A stretch of DNA of 64,000 nucleotides from Streptosporangium roseum DSM 43021 (GCF_000024865.1 NC_013595.1:5828001-5892000), one strand, 5' to 3'. Counted from the stretch's first letter, positions 24,673 to 33,796 are shown. The notes: a model not told the origin generated them from the sequence alone. Made by a program: numbers and translations.

Positions 24673-25827
24673 TCACCCCTTGTAGTTGAAGATCTGCCGC
24701 AGCGTGTGCTGCACGGTGACGAGGTCGCGCTGATCCGCCATCACCTGATCTATCGACTTGTAGGCCTCGGGGTGCTCGTCGACCAGGGCTTCCGCGCGGT
24801 CGGCGTTCCACGTCCGGCCGTCCATGGCCTCGGTGAGGCTGGCGGCGGTGAGCTTCTTGCGGGCCTCGGTACGGGACATGCGACGGCCGGCTCCGTGGGA
24901 GCAGGAGTTGTAGGAGGCCGGGTTGCCCAGGCCGGTCACGATGTAGGAGCGGGTGCCCATCGACCCCGGGATGATCCCCTCGTCGCCTCCGGCGGCCTTG
25001 ATGGCTCCCTTGCGGGTGATCCACACATCACGGCCGTGGTGGCGTTCCTGCTGGGTGAAGTTGTGGTGGGCGTTGATCGTCCGGAGCGCGGAGCCGTGTC
25101 CGACGATCTCGAACAGCGACGCCACGAGGACCTCGGCCATGCGGGCGCGCGAGGCCATGGCGTACCGCTGGGCCCACAGCATGTCCTCGATGTAGGCGGT
25201 GAACTGCGGGGTGCCCTGAACGAGGTAGGCCAGGTCGGGGTCTTCGAGGGTGATGAAGTACTGCTTCATCAGCTTCTTGGCCTCGCCGATGTGCCGCTGC
25301 GCGAGCTGGTTGCCGATGCCCCGCGATCCCGAGTGCAGGACGGTCCAGACGTGGTCGCGCTCGTCGAGGCACACCTCGACGAAGTGGTTGCCGGAGCCGA
25401 GCGTGCCGAACTGGGAGATGGTCGTGCTCTCCTGCTTGCCGGTCAGGGAGGTGTGCGGCGTCCCGACCTGGCCGAGGAAGGCGTCCACGCGGGGGTCGTC
25501 GTGCCCCTTGCCGACGCCGGCCGGGATGCGCTGCTCGACGAGCGGCATCAGCACGGCCAGGCCGCCGGGCAGGTCCGCGGCGGTCAGGTCGGTCTCGGTG
25601 GCGACCATGCCGCAGCCGATGTCGACTCCCACGGCCGAGGGGATGATCGCGCCCTGGGTGGGGATGACGGAGCCGACCGTGGCGCCCATGCCGACGTGCG
25701 CGTCGGGCATCAGCGCGACATGACTCGGGACGAAGGGCAGGCGGGCGGCGCGGGCGGCCTGTTCGACCGTACCGGGCTCGATGTCGCTGGCCCACGAGAG
25801 GAGGCCGGGTGCTACCTGCTGGGGCAT
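24673..25827 (-). CDS. rtcB: RtcB-family RNA ligase
   Basis: 384 residues. Metal- and GTP-binding motifs are intact: PDAHVGMGATVGSV, GVDIGCGM with metal-binding Asp and Cys72, FGTLGSGNHFVEV, LHSGSRGIGN, HHNF, PGSMGTRSYIV, and SCSHGAGRRMSR with the guanylylated His. The enzyme joins RNA 3'-phosphate or 2',3'-cyclic phosphate to 5'-OH ends for tRNA or other RNA repair. No RtcA or archease gene is beside it, in line with the shorter bacterial RtcB subgroup. Confidence 0.96.
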   Translation of the reverse strand: MPQQVAPGLLSWASDIEPGTVEQAARAARLPFVPSHVALMPDAHVGMGATVGSVIPTQGAIIPSAVGVDIGCGMVATETDLTAADLPGGLAVLMPLVEQRIPAGVGKGHDDPRVDAFLGQVGTPHTSLTGKQESTTISQFGTLGSGNHFVEVCLDERDHVWTVLHSGSRGIGNQLAQRHIGEAKKLMKQYFITLEDPDLAYLVQGTPQFTAYIEDMLWAQRYAMASRARMAEVLVASLFEIVGHGSALRTINAHHNFTQQERHHGRDVWITRKGAIKAAGGDEGIIPGSMGTRSYIVTGLGNPASYNSCSHGAGRRMSRTEARKKLTAASLTEAMDGRTWNADRAEALVDEHPEAYKSIDQVMADQRDLVTVQHTLRQIFNYKG

Positions 25828-26087
25828 GAGGGACGCCTTCCTGCTGGATGATCTCTTCGCAGGCTAGCGGGCCGTTCGATGTTGATACCAACGGGTTTAT
25901 GGGAGGTGCGCCCATGTGGCCGGTTGAATGCCCGTGCCCTCCGGCGGCCGTATGCGTGCCGCGCCGTCCGGAGAGGCTCAGACGATCGGGGCGGCCGGCG
26001 GCCGGTTTGATGAGGTCGTCATGGTGGGAGCGGAGGGACGGAAACGCCTCATGTGGGGGGCATCTCCGCCGGGGCGCGGTGCGAGAC

Positions 26088-26118
26088 TTGACCTCAAGTT
26101 AAGTAGAGGTTGAAGACT
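26088..26118 (+). promoter_or_regulatory. MerR/SoxR-type promoter
   Basis: -35 TTGACC (26088-26093), 19-base spacer, -10-like AAGACT (26113-26118). The spacer region holds the imperfect inverted repeat ACCTCAAGTTAAGTAGAGGT (26091-26110), resembling the SoxR box. An overlong spacer under a dyad is the hallmark of MerR-type activation. Confidence 0.65.
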
Positions 26119-26154
26119 GGGTGTTCTTCAGTAGATCTACCGGAAGGAACGGTC

Positions 26155-27135
26155 ATGCGCGCCGTCGTACTGCACGTGTTCGGGCCCGCCGAGAACCTCC
26201 GCTATGAGACCGTGCCCGATCCCGTACCGGGGCCGGGCGAGGTCCGCGTCTCGGTGAGGGCCGCGGGAGTCCACCAGATCGAGACAGCGATGCGGGAAGG
26301 GCTGGAGATCGGTCCGCCGCTTCCCGAACTCCCGGCGATCTTCGGGGGAGAGGTGGCCGGCGTCGTCGAGGCGGTCGGGCCGGACGTGGACGAGGCCTGG
26401 ATCGGCGCCGAGGTGGTGACCGCGCAGGGCAGGCCGGGAGGCTACGCCGAGCTCGCCGTCGCCGGAGTCTCGTCCCTGCACCGGATTCCGGCCGGGCTGG
26501 GGTACGAGGCCGCCGTCACCATGGTCGTCACCGGCACCACCACCGTCGGCCTGCTCGACATCGCCGATCTCACCTCCGACGACGTGGTCCTGATCACCTC
26601 CGCGGCCGGTGGCATCGGCCGCCTGGTCGTCCAGTTCGCCCACCGCCTCGGCGCCACGGTCATCGGCGCGGCGGGCGGACCGGCGAAGACGGCGGCCGTG
26701 CGAGAGCTCGGAGCCGACATCGCCGTCGACTACAACCTGCCGGACTGGGCGGACACCGTCCGCGACACCCTGGGCGGTCGCGGCCTCACGGTCGTTCTGG
26801 ACGGTGTCGAGGGTGACAAGGGGCGCGCCGCCTTCGGGCTGCTGGCCGAGGGAGGGCGCTACATCACCATCGGCGCGGCCTCGCGGGAGGAGTTCCGTCC
26901 CGATGAGACGGAGCTGAAGGAGCGCGGCGTGCGCTTCACCGACGCGCTGATGCTGCTGCTGGAGGGTCAGGACGGATCCGCCGACGCGGCTCGCGCACTC
27001 GCGGCGGCCGCCGACGGGATTCTGCTGCCCGCCTTTCAGAGCTTCCCCCTGTCGCAGACGGCCGCGGCGCACGCCGCCCTGGAGTCGCGGGCGACGACGG
27101 GCAAGGTCGTCCTCGTCCCCGACGCCCACCGGTGA
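26155..27135 (+). CDS. Zinc-type/quinone oxidoreductase of the MDR family
   Basis: 326 residues from ATG 26155 after GGAAGGAA. GroES-like N-domain (VPGPGEVRVSVRAAGV, PAIFGGEVAGVVEAVG) and Rossmann domain with ITSAAGGIGRLVVQFAHRLGA (AAGGxG). Catalytic zinc ligands are absent, so it is the zinc-free quinone-reductase type. It likely reduces quinones with NADPH. The SoxR-like box in its promoter suggests induction by redox-cycling compounds; known SoxR regulons of Streptomyces include such enzymes. No merR/soxR gene is in the window. Confidence 0.92.
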   Translation: MRAVVLHVFGPAENLRYETVPDPVPGPGEVRVSVRAAGVHQIETAMREGLEIGPPLPELPAIFGGEVAGVVEAVGPDVDEAWIGAEVVTAQGRPGGYAELAVAGVSSLHRIPAGLGYEAAVTMVVTGTTTVGLLDIADLTSDDVVLITSAAGGIGRLVVQFAHRLGATVIGAAGGPAKTAAVRELGADIAVDYNLPDWADTVRDTLGGRGLTVVLDGVEGDKGRAAFGLLAEGGRYITIGAASREEFRPDETELKERGVRFTDALMLLLEGQDGSADAARALAAAADGILLPAFQSFPLSQTAAAHAALESRATTGKVVLVPDAHR

Positions 27136-27192
27136 GATTCCGCAGATCAGGAACAACGAATCAGGCCGGCAGCGCGTGCGTGCGGTGGTGAC

Positions 27193-27744
27193 TCAACCGG
27201 CGTCGGGGGCGGGGGACGGTTCCTCGATCGGGAACAGAATCGGGCTGAGCAGGTATTGCGCGCGGTCGGGCGTGGATTGGTTCGCCAGCCGGGGCGCGAT
27301 CGCGCCGCGCAGTTCGCCGATCATCTCAAGGAGTTCGGCTCGGCTGAGCCAGACAGCATGCTGCCGGTAGCCGACGAGGTCTGCCGCCGGGTCGGCGTGG
27401 TCTCGGTCGAGGTAGGCGTTGAACTCGGCGAGCAGGCTGGCCGCCGCCGCGGCGAACGCGTGCCGGTGATCGTCGAGTGACGCCGACTCGATCGTGTCGG
27501 GGTCGATCGACGCCCGGTCCTGACGCAGTCGGTATCGGCGCTCCACCGCGCCGCGCACTCGCTGCTCGTCGGCCACCTCCAGGACTCCCCCGGCGGCGAG
27601 CAAGTCGACGTGCCGGTAGACGGTGGCCTTCGAGACGTCGGGAATGCGGGCGCACAGCTGGGAGGTCGTCAGCGTCCGCCCTCCGCGCATCGCGTGCACA
27701 ACGCGTAGCCGTACCGGGTGCCCCAGAAGCTCGAACGTGTTCAC
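27193..27744 (-). CDS. ArsR/PadR-like winged-helix regulator
   Basis: 183 residues. FELLGHPVRLRVVHAMRGGRTLTTSQLCARIPDVSKATVYRHVDLLAAGGVLEVADEQ is a winged HTH. The C-terminal half contains a helical region and YLLSPILFPIEE, as in helix-turn-helix proteins that pair with hydrolases. Divergent to the alpha/beta hydrolase with a perfect 11-base-arm operator between starts. Confidence 0.85.
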   Translation of the reverse strand: MNTFELLGHPVRLRVVHAMRGGRTLTTSQLCARIPDVSKATVYRHVDLLAAGGVLEVADEQRVRGAVERRYRLRQDRASIDPDTIESASLDDHRHAFAAAAASLLAEFNAYLDRDHADPAADLVGYRQHAVWLSRAELLEMIGELRGAIAPRLANQSTPDRAQYLLSPILFPIEEPSPAPDAG

Positions 27745-27766
27745 CTCCTTACGATCTCATATCGTG

Positions 27767-27795
27767 CTACCTTTCTCAAACAACGAGAAAGGTAG
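27767..27795. promoter_or_regulatory. Operator between winged-helix regulator and hydrolase
   Basis: CTACCTTTCTC (27767-27777), AAACAAC, GAGAAAGGTAG (27785-27795), perfect arms, ending 8 bases before the hydrolase ATG. The half-site GAGAAAGGTAG also occurs at 32106-32116. Confidence 0.7.
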
Positions 27796-27803
27796 GGGCG
27801 GAG

Positions 27804-29081
27804 ATGACGATGGGAACCGACCCGGCAGCGACCGCCGTCGCGGTTGTCGAGATGGCATGTGAGGGACGCTTCGCCGACATCGAACGGCTCTTCACGCCCT
27901 CGCTGCGAGCGTTGGTCGGCGCCGAGGTGTTGCAGGCCGCCTGGACAGCCGAGATGGGCAGGCGCGGACCGGTTGGCACTGTCGGGGAGCCGGTGAGCGA
28001 GCCGGCCCAGGCGGGGCTGGTCCGTGTGAGTGTCCCGGTGGCCTGCGAGCACGCGGGACTCACCGTGGTGGTGGCGGTTGACCACGACGGCATGCTGCAC
28101 GATCTGCGGCTTACCGCTATCACCGCGCCCTGGACGCCTCCGCCGTACGCCGACCCGGCGAGGTTCGACGAGCACGACGTCACGGTCGGCGACGGCCCTC
28201 TCGCCGTGGCCGGCACGGTGAGCCTGCCGCATGGGCCCGGCCCGCGAGCGGGCGTCGTGTTGCTCGGCGGGGGCGGGCCCTTCGACCGCGACGCCACCAG
28301 CGGAGCCAACAAACCACTCAAGGACCTGGCCTGGGGGTTGGCCGGTCGCGGTGTCGCGGTGTTGCGGTTCGACAAGGTGACCCACACCCACAGCGAACAG
28401 GTGGCGAACGCAGCCGGCTTCACGATGACCGACGAGTACGTGCCGCACGCGGTCGCCGCCGTCCGGCTTCTCCAGCGGCAGCCGGGCGTGGACCCCGCCC
28501 GCGTCTTCGTTCTCGGCCACAGCATGGGCGGTAAGGTCGCGCCGCGTGTCGCGGCTGCCGAGGCGTCCGTCGCCGGTTTGGTGATCATGGCCGGCGATAC
28601 GCAGCCGATGCACCAGGCCGCCATCCGCGTCATCCGTTACCTCGCCTCGCTGGATCCCGGACCGGCGACGGAGGCGGCCGTCGAGGCGTTCACGCGGCAG
28701 GCCGCGATGGTCGCCGGTCCCGACCTGTCACCGTCGACGCCGACCGAGGCGCTGCTGTTCGGCTGGCCGGCGGCGTACTGGCTGGATCTGCGCGGCTACG
28801 ACCCGGTCGCCACCGCGGCGGCGCTGGACAAGCCGATGTTCATCCTCCAGGGCGGCCGCGACTATCAAGTGACGGTGGCCGACGATCTGTCAGGGTGGAA
28901 GGCCGGCCTCGCTCACCGGCCGGATGTCACGATCCGCGTCTACGACGCCGACAACCACCTGTTCTTTCCCGGCGCGGGTCCGTCCACGCCCGCGGAGTAC
29001 GAACCCCCGCAACACGTGGACCCGGCCGTCGTCGCCGACATCGCGGAGTGGCTGGCGCCGGAGCACGGGAAGATCGCTTGA
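27804..29081 (+). CDS. Alpha/beta hydrolase with N-terminal DUF3887-like domain
   Basis: 425 residues from ATG 27804 (GGGGCGGAG upstream). The first ~110 residues form a DUF3887-type domain (ADIERLFTPSLRALVGAEVL). The hydrolase domain follows: GVVLLGGGGPFDRD (oxyanion region) and nucleophile elbow VFVLGHSMGGKVAP (G-H-S-M-G). Asp lies in MFILQGGRDYQV and His in YDADNHLFFPG. It probably hydrolyses an ester or peptide. The adjacent winged-helix protein is the likely regulator. Confidence 0.92.
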   Translation: MTMGTDPAATAVAVVEMACEGRFADIERLFTPSLRALVGAEVLQAAWTAEMGRRGPVGTVGEPVSEPAQAGLVRVSVPVACEHAGLTVVVAVDHDGMLHDLRLTAITAPWTPPPYADPARFDEHDVTVGDGPLAVAGTVSLPHGPGPRAGVVLLGGGGPFDRDATSGANKPLKDLAWGLAGRGVAVLRFDKVTHTHSEQVANAAGFTMTDEYVPHAVAAVRLLQRQPGVDPARVFVLGHSMGGKVAPRVAAAEASVAGLVIMAGDTQPMHQAAIRVIRYLASLDPGPATEAAVEAFTRQAAMVAGPDLSPSTPTEALLFGWPAAYWLDLRGYDPVATAAALDKPMFILQGGRDYQVTVADDLSGWKAGLAHRPDVTIRVYDADNHLFFPGAGPSTPAEYEPPQHVDPAVVADIAEWLAPEHGKIA

Positions 29082-29101
29082 CCGGTTTCCCGCGTCAAGC
29101 G

Positions 29102-29210
29102 CCTCACGGGCCGGCAGGAGGGGCGCGCGCTTCTCACCTCTCCCCCGCGCGGCCCGTGAGGTGAGGTGACGCGTGGCGTTGTGCCTCTCCTCGGATCGCG
29201 ATCCGAGGAG
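29102..29210. terminator. Two palindromes between convergent genes
   Basis: CCTCACGGGCC (29102-29112) pairs with GGCCCGTGAGG (29151-29161), a terminator for the hydrolase. Next comes a perfect loop-less 24-bp palindrome at 29187-29210 (CTCCTCGGATCG and its complement), which may terminate the P450 transcript from the other side. Confidence 0.6.
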
Positions 29211-29289
29211 GGGCGCCCTCTCCAGAGCCGGGACCCGGCTCAGGGAGTCAGCCCCCGCTCACTCGGGGCGCGTCGGATGCCGTGGGGCA

Positions 29290-30447
29290 TCAGCCCCGCA
29301 GATTCACCGGCAGAGCGGTCAAGCGGCTCCCCTGTATGCCGCCGAGGTCGGTCTGCCGGAGCTCGGCGAACGGCACCGCGAGGCATGCGTCGGGGAAGTC
29401 GGCCCGCAGGACCTTCACGACCGCGCTCAGCTCGAGCTGGGCGAGCTGAGCGCCGGTGCAGTAGTGCGGGCCGGCGCCGAAGGTGAGGTCCGGTCCGATC
29501 GACCGGCCGGGATCGGTGTTGATGCCCTGGATGTCGACGAGCACCGGCGAGCGAGCGGGGAGCCGCACCCCGGCGAGCTCGATGTCGGCCGAGGTGAACC
29601 GCCAGAGGCTGAAGGGGGCCGGCGAGTGCAGGCGCAGCGTCTCCCGGACGAACTCCTCGGTCGTGGTCCCCTCCGCCGCGGTGCGGTCGGCCTCGAAGAC
29701 CCGCGCGAGCAGAAATCCCAGCGACGGGTCGGTGGTGAGCTGTCCGGCGTAGATCAGCGTGAAGAGCAGGTAGTGCAGCTGTGTCTCGGTGATGTCGTCG
29801 GGGACCCGATCGCGCAGCTCGACGGCGAGACCGTCCCGGCCGTCGCTCAGCGCGGCGGCGGCCAGTTCCCCGAAGGCGGCCATCGCCGCCCCCACCTCCC
29901 CCGGGTCGTCGCTGAACATGCCCCGGCAGGCCGCGATGGCCTGGTCGGTCCGGTCGAGCGGTACGCCGAGCACGTTGCAGACCACGGTGAGAGGGAACCG
30001 TGTGGTGAAGTCGGCCATCAGATCCACCGTCTCACCGGTGTCGGCGAGCTCGGTGAGCAGCTCGCGGGCGAACGCCGTGATCCGTTCGGAGTAGTCGCGC
30101 ATCCGCCGGGCCGTGAAGAGCGGGGCGTGTGCTCGGCGCAGCCGCTCGTGCGCCGGGCCGTCGAAGGTGGTGAGCGAGGGTTGCACGGCGGCAGTCGGTT
30201 CGAGACCCGCGGTCCGCGGGTCCCAGCTCTCCGGCGCGCAGGCCGGGTCCTTCACAATGCGGGGGTGGACGAAGACCTCCCGGGCCAGCGCGTCGTCGGT
30301 GACGATCCACGCCGGGCCGCCGGCCGGGGCCTCGGCCCGGACGATGGGACCTGCGGCGCGCAGAGCGGCGCGAGCGGGGTGGGGTTCGCCGACTCCGCGG
30401 ATGGTGACGGCGAACGGGTCGACGGTGGCGCGGGGCGCGTCGGTCAT
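29290..30447 (-). CDS. Cytochrome P450 with altered I-helix
   Basis: 385 residues from ATG 30447. Heme-binding FGAGPHYCTG and ExxR in RETLRLHSP are intact. The I-helix reads IYAGQLTTDPSLG: the conserved acid before Thr (AGxET) is Leu, which often indicates atypical oxygen activation or non-monooxygenase chemistry. No ferredoxin gene is beside it. It lies 100 bases downstream of the MFS exporter gene on the same strand, so cotranscription is possible, and product or xenobiotic export may be linked. Confidence 0.93.
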   Translation of the reverse strand: MTDAPRATVDPFAVTIRGVGEPHPARAALRAAGPIVRAEAPAGGPAWIVTDDALAREVFVHPRIVKDPACAPESWDPRTAGLEPTAAVQPSLTTFDGPAHERLRRAHAPLFTARRMRDYSERITAFARELLTELADTGETVDLMADFTTRFPLTVVCNVLGVPLDRTDQAIAACRGMFSDDPGEVGAAMAAFGELAAAALSDGRDGLAVELRDRVPDDITETQLHYLLFTLIYAGQLTTDPSLGFLLARVFEADRTAAEGTTTEEFVRETLRLHSPAPFSLWRFTSADIELAGVRLPARSPVLVDIQGINTDPGRSIGPDLTFGAGPHYCTGAQLAQLELSAVVKVLRADFPDACLAVPFAELRQTDLGGIQGSRLTALPVNLRG

Positions 30448-30547
30448 CAGATCTCCTTGGAAGCTGTCCGGGTCGGGGTGGCGAGGACGGTGTCGACCGT
30501 GTCCGGCCGTACGAGAGGCTGTGTCGCGGCCTGCGGCGTGCTCGCGG

Positions 30548-32059
30548 TCACTCGTGTGAGGCGTTCGCGCGCTTGGGGAGCAGGAGCATGAGTGCGGCCG
30601 CGCCGATGTAGCAGGCGACCTGCCAGGGCAGGATCGTGGCCAGGGCGTCGCCGTAGGCGATGAGGCCGGTGCCTCCGCCGGTGAGGGAGCTTTCCAGCCG
30701 GGTGAAGAACACGACGCCGAGTACGGCGACGCCGAGCGCGTTGCCGACCTGGCCGACGGTGGTGAGGACACCGCCCGCGGCACCGGCGTCTTTGGCGGGC
30801 ACGCCGGCGAGAACGACGTTGATCAGGGACGGGGCGGTGAGTCCCAGCCCCAGGCCGCCTACGAACAGCGGCGCGGCGAGTGCCCAGTAGGAGGGTTCGG
30901 CGCCGCCACGGACGATGAGAAGCAGAGCGACCTGGGACGCGGCCAGGACCAGCGAGCCCGATACGAGCAGAGCGCGGTGGGCGAACTGGACACCGATCCC
31001 GGAAGTGATGATCGAGCCGACGGCATAGGGCAGGATCACCAGACCGGTTTCGAGCGCGGTACGTCCAGTGCCCAGCTGAAGGTAGAGCGACAGCAGCAGG
31101 AAGAAGGAGCCGAGTGCTCCGAAGAACAGCAGGGAGGCGGACAGGCCTCCGGCGAAGGCCCGTACCCGCAGAAGGCCGGGATCGAGGATCGGCTGCCCGC
31201 CGCGTGCGACCAATCGCCGCTGCCGGATGAGGAACAGGGCCGTGACCGGCACCGAGAGCGCCAGGATGAGGAAGCCCCACCAGGGCCAGCCCCAGTCGCG
31301 TCCTTGCATGAGGGGCAGGAGCAGGAGCACCACGGCGGCGGCGGCGAGGACCGCGCCCGCCAGGTCCAGCCGGGCGTTGCCCGGCACGCGGGACTCGGGC
31401 ATGAATCGGACTCCCACGATCAGAGCGATGATCGCGATCGGAACGTTGACCCAGAAGATCGCCCGCCAGCCCAGGCCGAAGAGGTCGGCTTCGACCAGGA
31501 CTCCACCGAGCAGCGGTCCGGCCACCGAGGCCAGGCCCAGCACGGCGCCGTAGGCGCCGAGCGCCTTCGCGCGTGCGCCGGGCTCGAACGAGGCGCGGAT
31601 GATGCCGAACACCTGCGGGATCATCAGTCCGGCTGCCAGGCCCTGGGCGACCCGCATGCCGATCAGCACGCCGGAGTCCGGCGCCAGCCCGCAGCCGGCC
31701 GAGGCCAGCATGAACGCGGCCAGTCCGAGGAGGAACACGCGACGGCGTCCGAACTGGTCGCCGATGCGGCCGCCGGTGATCAGGCCTGCTCCGGCGGCGA
31801 GCGTGTACCCGGCCAGCATCCACTGCAGGGCCGCCACGCCGGCGCCCAGATCCTCGGCGATCGCCGGGGCCGCCACGCTGACGATCGTGGCGTCGAGGAG
31901 CTCCATGAAGTCCGCGACGAGGATCGCGGCCAGAACGATGCCCGCCGTGCGCCCGGACAGGAGGGGCGCGGCCGTCGCGCCGCCACGGAGGCGGGGGGAT
32001 GCGGTCGTGCCGCGCTGTGCTCCCCGGTCAGAGGGCTGGGGAGGGGAAGACGTATCCAT
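30548..32059 (-). CDS. MFS drug exporter, DHA2 (EmrB/QacA) type
   Basis: 503 residues with about 14 hydrophobic segments. Motif A region GGRIGDQFGRRRVFLLG and motif C-like GLASVAGPLLGGVLVE mark a proton-driven multidrug exporter; motif D1-like LLDATIVSVAAPAI is near the N-terminus. It is divergent to a MarR-family regulator with nested inverted repeats in between, and followed by a P450. It probably exports an inhibitory compound sensed by the MarR protein. Confidence 0.94.
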   Translation of the reverse strand: MDTSSPPQPSDRGAQRGTTASPRLRGGATAAPLLSGRTAGIVLAAILVADFMELLDATIVSVAAPAIAEDLGAGVAALQWMLAGYTLAAGAGLITGGRIGDQFGRRRVFLLGLAAFMLASAGCGLAPDSGVLIGMRVAQGLAAGLMIPQVFGIIRASFEPGARAKALGAYGAVLGLASVAGPLLGGVLVEADLFGLGWRAIFWVNVPIAIIALIVGVRFMPESRVPGNARLDLAGAVLAAAAVVLLLLPLMQGRDWGWPWWGFLILALSVPVTALFLIRQRRLVARGGQPILDPGLLRVRAFAGGLSASLLFFGALGSFFLLLSLYLQLGTGRTALETGLVILPYAVGSIITSGIGVQFAHRALLVSGSLVLAASQVALLLIVRGGAEPSYWALAAPLFVGGLGLGLTAPSLINVVLAGVPAKDAGAAGGVLTTVGQVGNALGVAVLGVVFFTRLESSLTGGGTGLIAYGDALATILPWQVACYIGAAALMLLLPKRANASHE

Positions 32060-32061
32060 CC

Positions 32062-32118
32062 ATCTACCTTCATCTTAAAGTAACTCCACGATGGAGCAAC
32101 TTTGCGAGAAAGGTAGAT
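32062..32118. promoter_or_regulatory. Nested inverted repeats, probable MarR operator
   Basis: AAAGTAACTCCA (32077-32088), CGA, TGGAGCAACTTT (32092-32103), 10 of 12 paired, lies inside a wider pair ATCTACCTT (32062-32070) and AAGGTAGAT (32110-32118). It begins 3 bases before the MFS start. Confidence 0.65.
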
Positions 32119-32189
32119 TGGTTGGCGGTAGGTTGTCAACATGTGTCACCGGCGCAGATCGCCGGCTTCGGAGAAGGCGGAGGGCCCAG

Positions 32190-32678
32190 ATGGAGGAGCC
32201 GGTGCTCGGCGACGTCGCGGCGCAGCGCGAACGGCTGGCGGAAGGGCTCAGGGCCTACGGCGCGAGCTTCACCGAACTGGGCCGTCGCTTCGCAGCCCGG
32301 TTGGGGGTGCACTCCACCGACGCCTTCGCCCTGCTGGAGATCGCCTCCGCCGCGGAGAGCGGCGTCCCGCTCTCCCCCGCCCTCCTCAGCAGACGCATCT
32401 CACTGTCCTCGGGGGCCATGACCGCGCTGCTGAACCGCCTCGAACAGGCCGGGTACGTCACCCGCACCCGCGGACACACCGACCGGCGGATCGTCACCCT
32501 GCACAGCAGCGCGCAGGTCAAGGAGCTCGCCGAGGAGTTCTTCGCCCCCGTCAACGAACGCCAGGACACCATCTTGGCCCAGTACCCGCCCGAGCTGCTT
32601 CACCAGCTCGAGACCGTCCTGGCCCAACTGTGTTCCACCCTGGACGCCCAGCTCGCACCGCGACAGGAGGACATCTGA
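32190..32678 (+). CDS. MarR-family regulator
   Basis: 162 residues from ATG 32190 behind GGAGGG; the frame is open upstream through the operator but that is unlikely to be translated. Winged helix: DAFALLEIASAAESGVPLSPALLSRRISLSSGAMTALLNRLEQAGYVTRTRGHTDRRIVTL, the MarR DNA-binding core with the wing DRR. It is divergent to the MFS exporter and most likely represses it. Confidence 0.9.
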   Translation: MEEPVLGDVAAQRERLAEGLRAYGASFTELGRRFAARLGVHSTDAFALLEIASAAESGVPLSPALLSRRISLSSGAMTALLNRLEQAGYVTRTRGHTDRRIVTLHSSAQVKELAEEFFAPVNERQDTILAQYPPELLHQLETVLAQLCSTLDAQLAPRQEDI

Positions 32679-32923
32679 CGGACGACCGTCCGTCAGCCGG
32701 CGGCAGGGCGCCGCCCTTCCCCCGCGAGATGGCGATCCACCTGCCGCGCACCGCGCACGCGCCACTCCGGGGACCGTGAAACGGACGGCGCCCCTCCAGG
32801 GCCGGCCGCCGGCAGACGCCCCCCGGCGGTCCGCCCCGGCTCACCCCGGGGTGGACTCCGATGCAAGCGGCTTGAGCCCTGTCCCGTCGGCGCCGACCGG
32901 CGACCTCCGGACAGCTCGTCCGC

Positions 32924-33163
32924 TCATCGTGTCTCCCCGGGGTGATAGCCGAGCAGATCACCTGGCTGGCAGTCGAGCACTTCGCAGATCTTGGTCAGCG
33001 TGGTGAACCGGACGGCCTTGGCCCGGCCGTTCTTCAGGATGGACAGGTTGACCACGGTCACCCCGACCCGGTCGGCCAGCTCGGTGAGCGTCATGCCGCG
33101 CTCGGCCAGGAGCCGGTCGAGGTGGACGGTAATGGCGTGGGCGTCCATCTCGGCGGGCGACAT
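32924..33163 (-). CDS. Small XRE-type HTH regulator (YozG-like)
   Basis: 79 residues. HTH_26-type domain ITVHLDRLLAERGMTLTELADRVGVTVVNLSILKNGRAKAVRFTTLTKICEVLDCQPGDLLGY fills the protein. Its ATG overlaps the upstream stop (TGATG), so translation is coupled to the DUF2975 membrane protein gene. Such DUF2975-XRE pairs are common in Firmicutes and Actinobacteria; the membrane protein may sense a signal or sequester the regulator (inference). Confidence 0.9.
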   Translation of the reverse strand: MSPAEMDAHAITVHLDRLLAERGMTLTELADRVGVTVVNLSILKNGRAKAVRFTTLTKICEVLDCQPGDLLGYHPGETR

Positions 33164-33780
33164 CAGACGGTCCCTTCCAGGTCGTCGCGCATCCGCACCC
33201 CGTCGCGCAGGACACCCGCCAGCGCCAGCAGTCCAAGCCCGACGAGCGGGACGACCAGCGGGATCTCCCTCACCCAATAGGTGGCCTCGTCCACGGCCAG
33301 CGTGTCCAGCAGCCTCATCGTCGCGAAGTTCTCGATCTGGGGAGCCAGAAGACCACCGACCAGCAGCCACCAGCCCAAGAAACGCACCTGACGCGCGGCC
33401 TGCGGAATGTAGACGCCGCCGCGGGCGCGCCACAGCAGCCGCCACAGCAGGAAGAACGCGCCGGCGGTCACCACGAAGCCGGGGAAGGTGGTCAGGGCCT
33501 GCCGGAGGTACTGGCCGGTGTCGGGGGAACCGTCGATGAACCGCAGGTCGCCCGCCGAGGCCATGACGCCCGGCCGGGTCATCTCCGTGAACGCCGGGTG
33601 ATCGAGAGGGATGCCGTAGCTGTTGGGTGACCGGGCCACCACGGAGTCGAAGGTCAGGCCGAAGAGGCCGGCCCGGGAGCAGAGCACCATGCCGGTGATC
33701 ACTCCGGTCACCAGGACGAGGGCCGCGAAGACCGCGGGTTGGCGCGCCACTCGTCCGATCGCGCTGTGCGGTGTTGCCAT
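33163..33780 (-). CDS. DUF2975 membrane protein
   Basis: 205 residues from ATG 33780 with an excellent GGAGGTGA. Four hydrophobic segments: residues ~17-37, 100-120, 134-152 and 173-191. The arrangement FLGWWLLVGGLLAPQIENFA, then a last helix and basic end, matches DUF2975. It is the first gene of a two-gene operon with the XRE regulator; a large inverted repeat lies immediately upstream. Confidence 0.85.
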   Translation of the reverse strand: MATPHSAIGRVARQPAVFAALVLVTGVITGMVLCSRAGLFGLTFDSVVARSPNSYGIPLDHPAFTEMTRPGVMASAGDLRFIDGSPDTGQYLRQALTTFPGFVVTAGAFFLLWRLLWRARGGVYIPQAARQVRFLGWWLLVGGLLAPQIENFATMRLLDTLAVDEATYWVREIPLVVPLVGLGLLALAGVLRDGVRMRDDLEGTV

Positions 33781-33796
33781 CAGGTCACCTCCGAGG

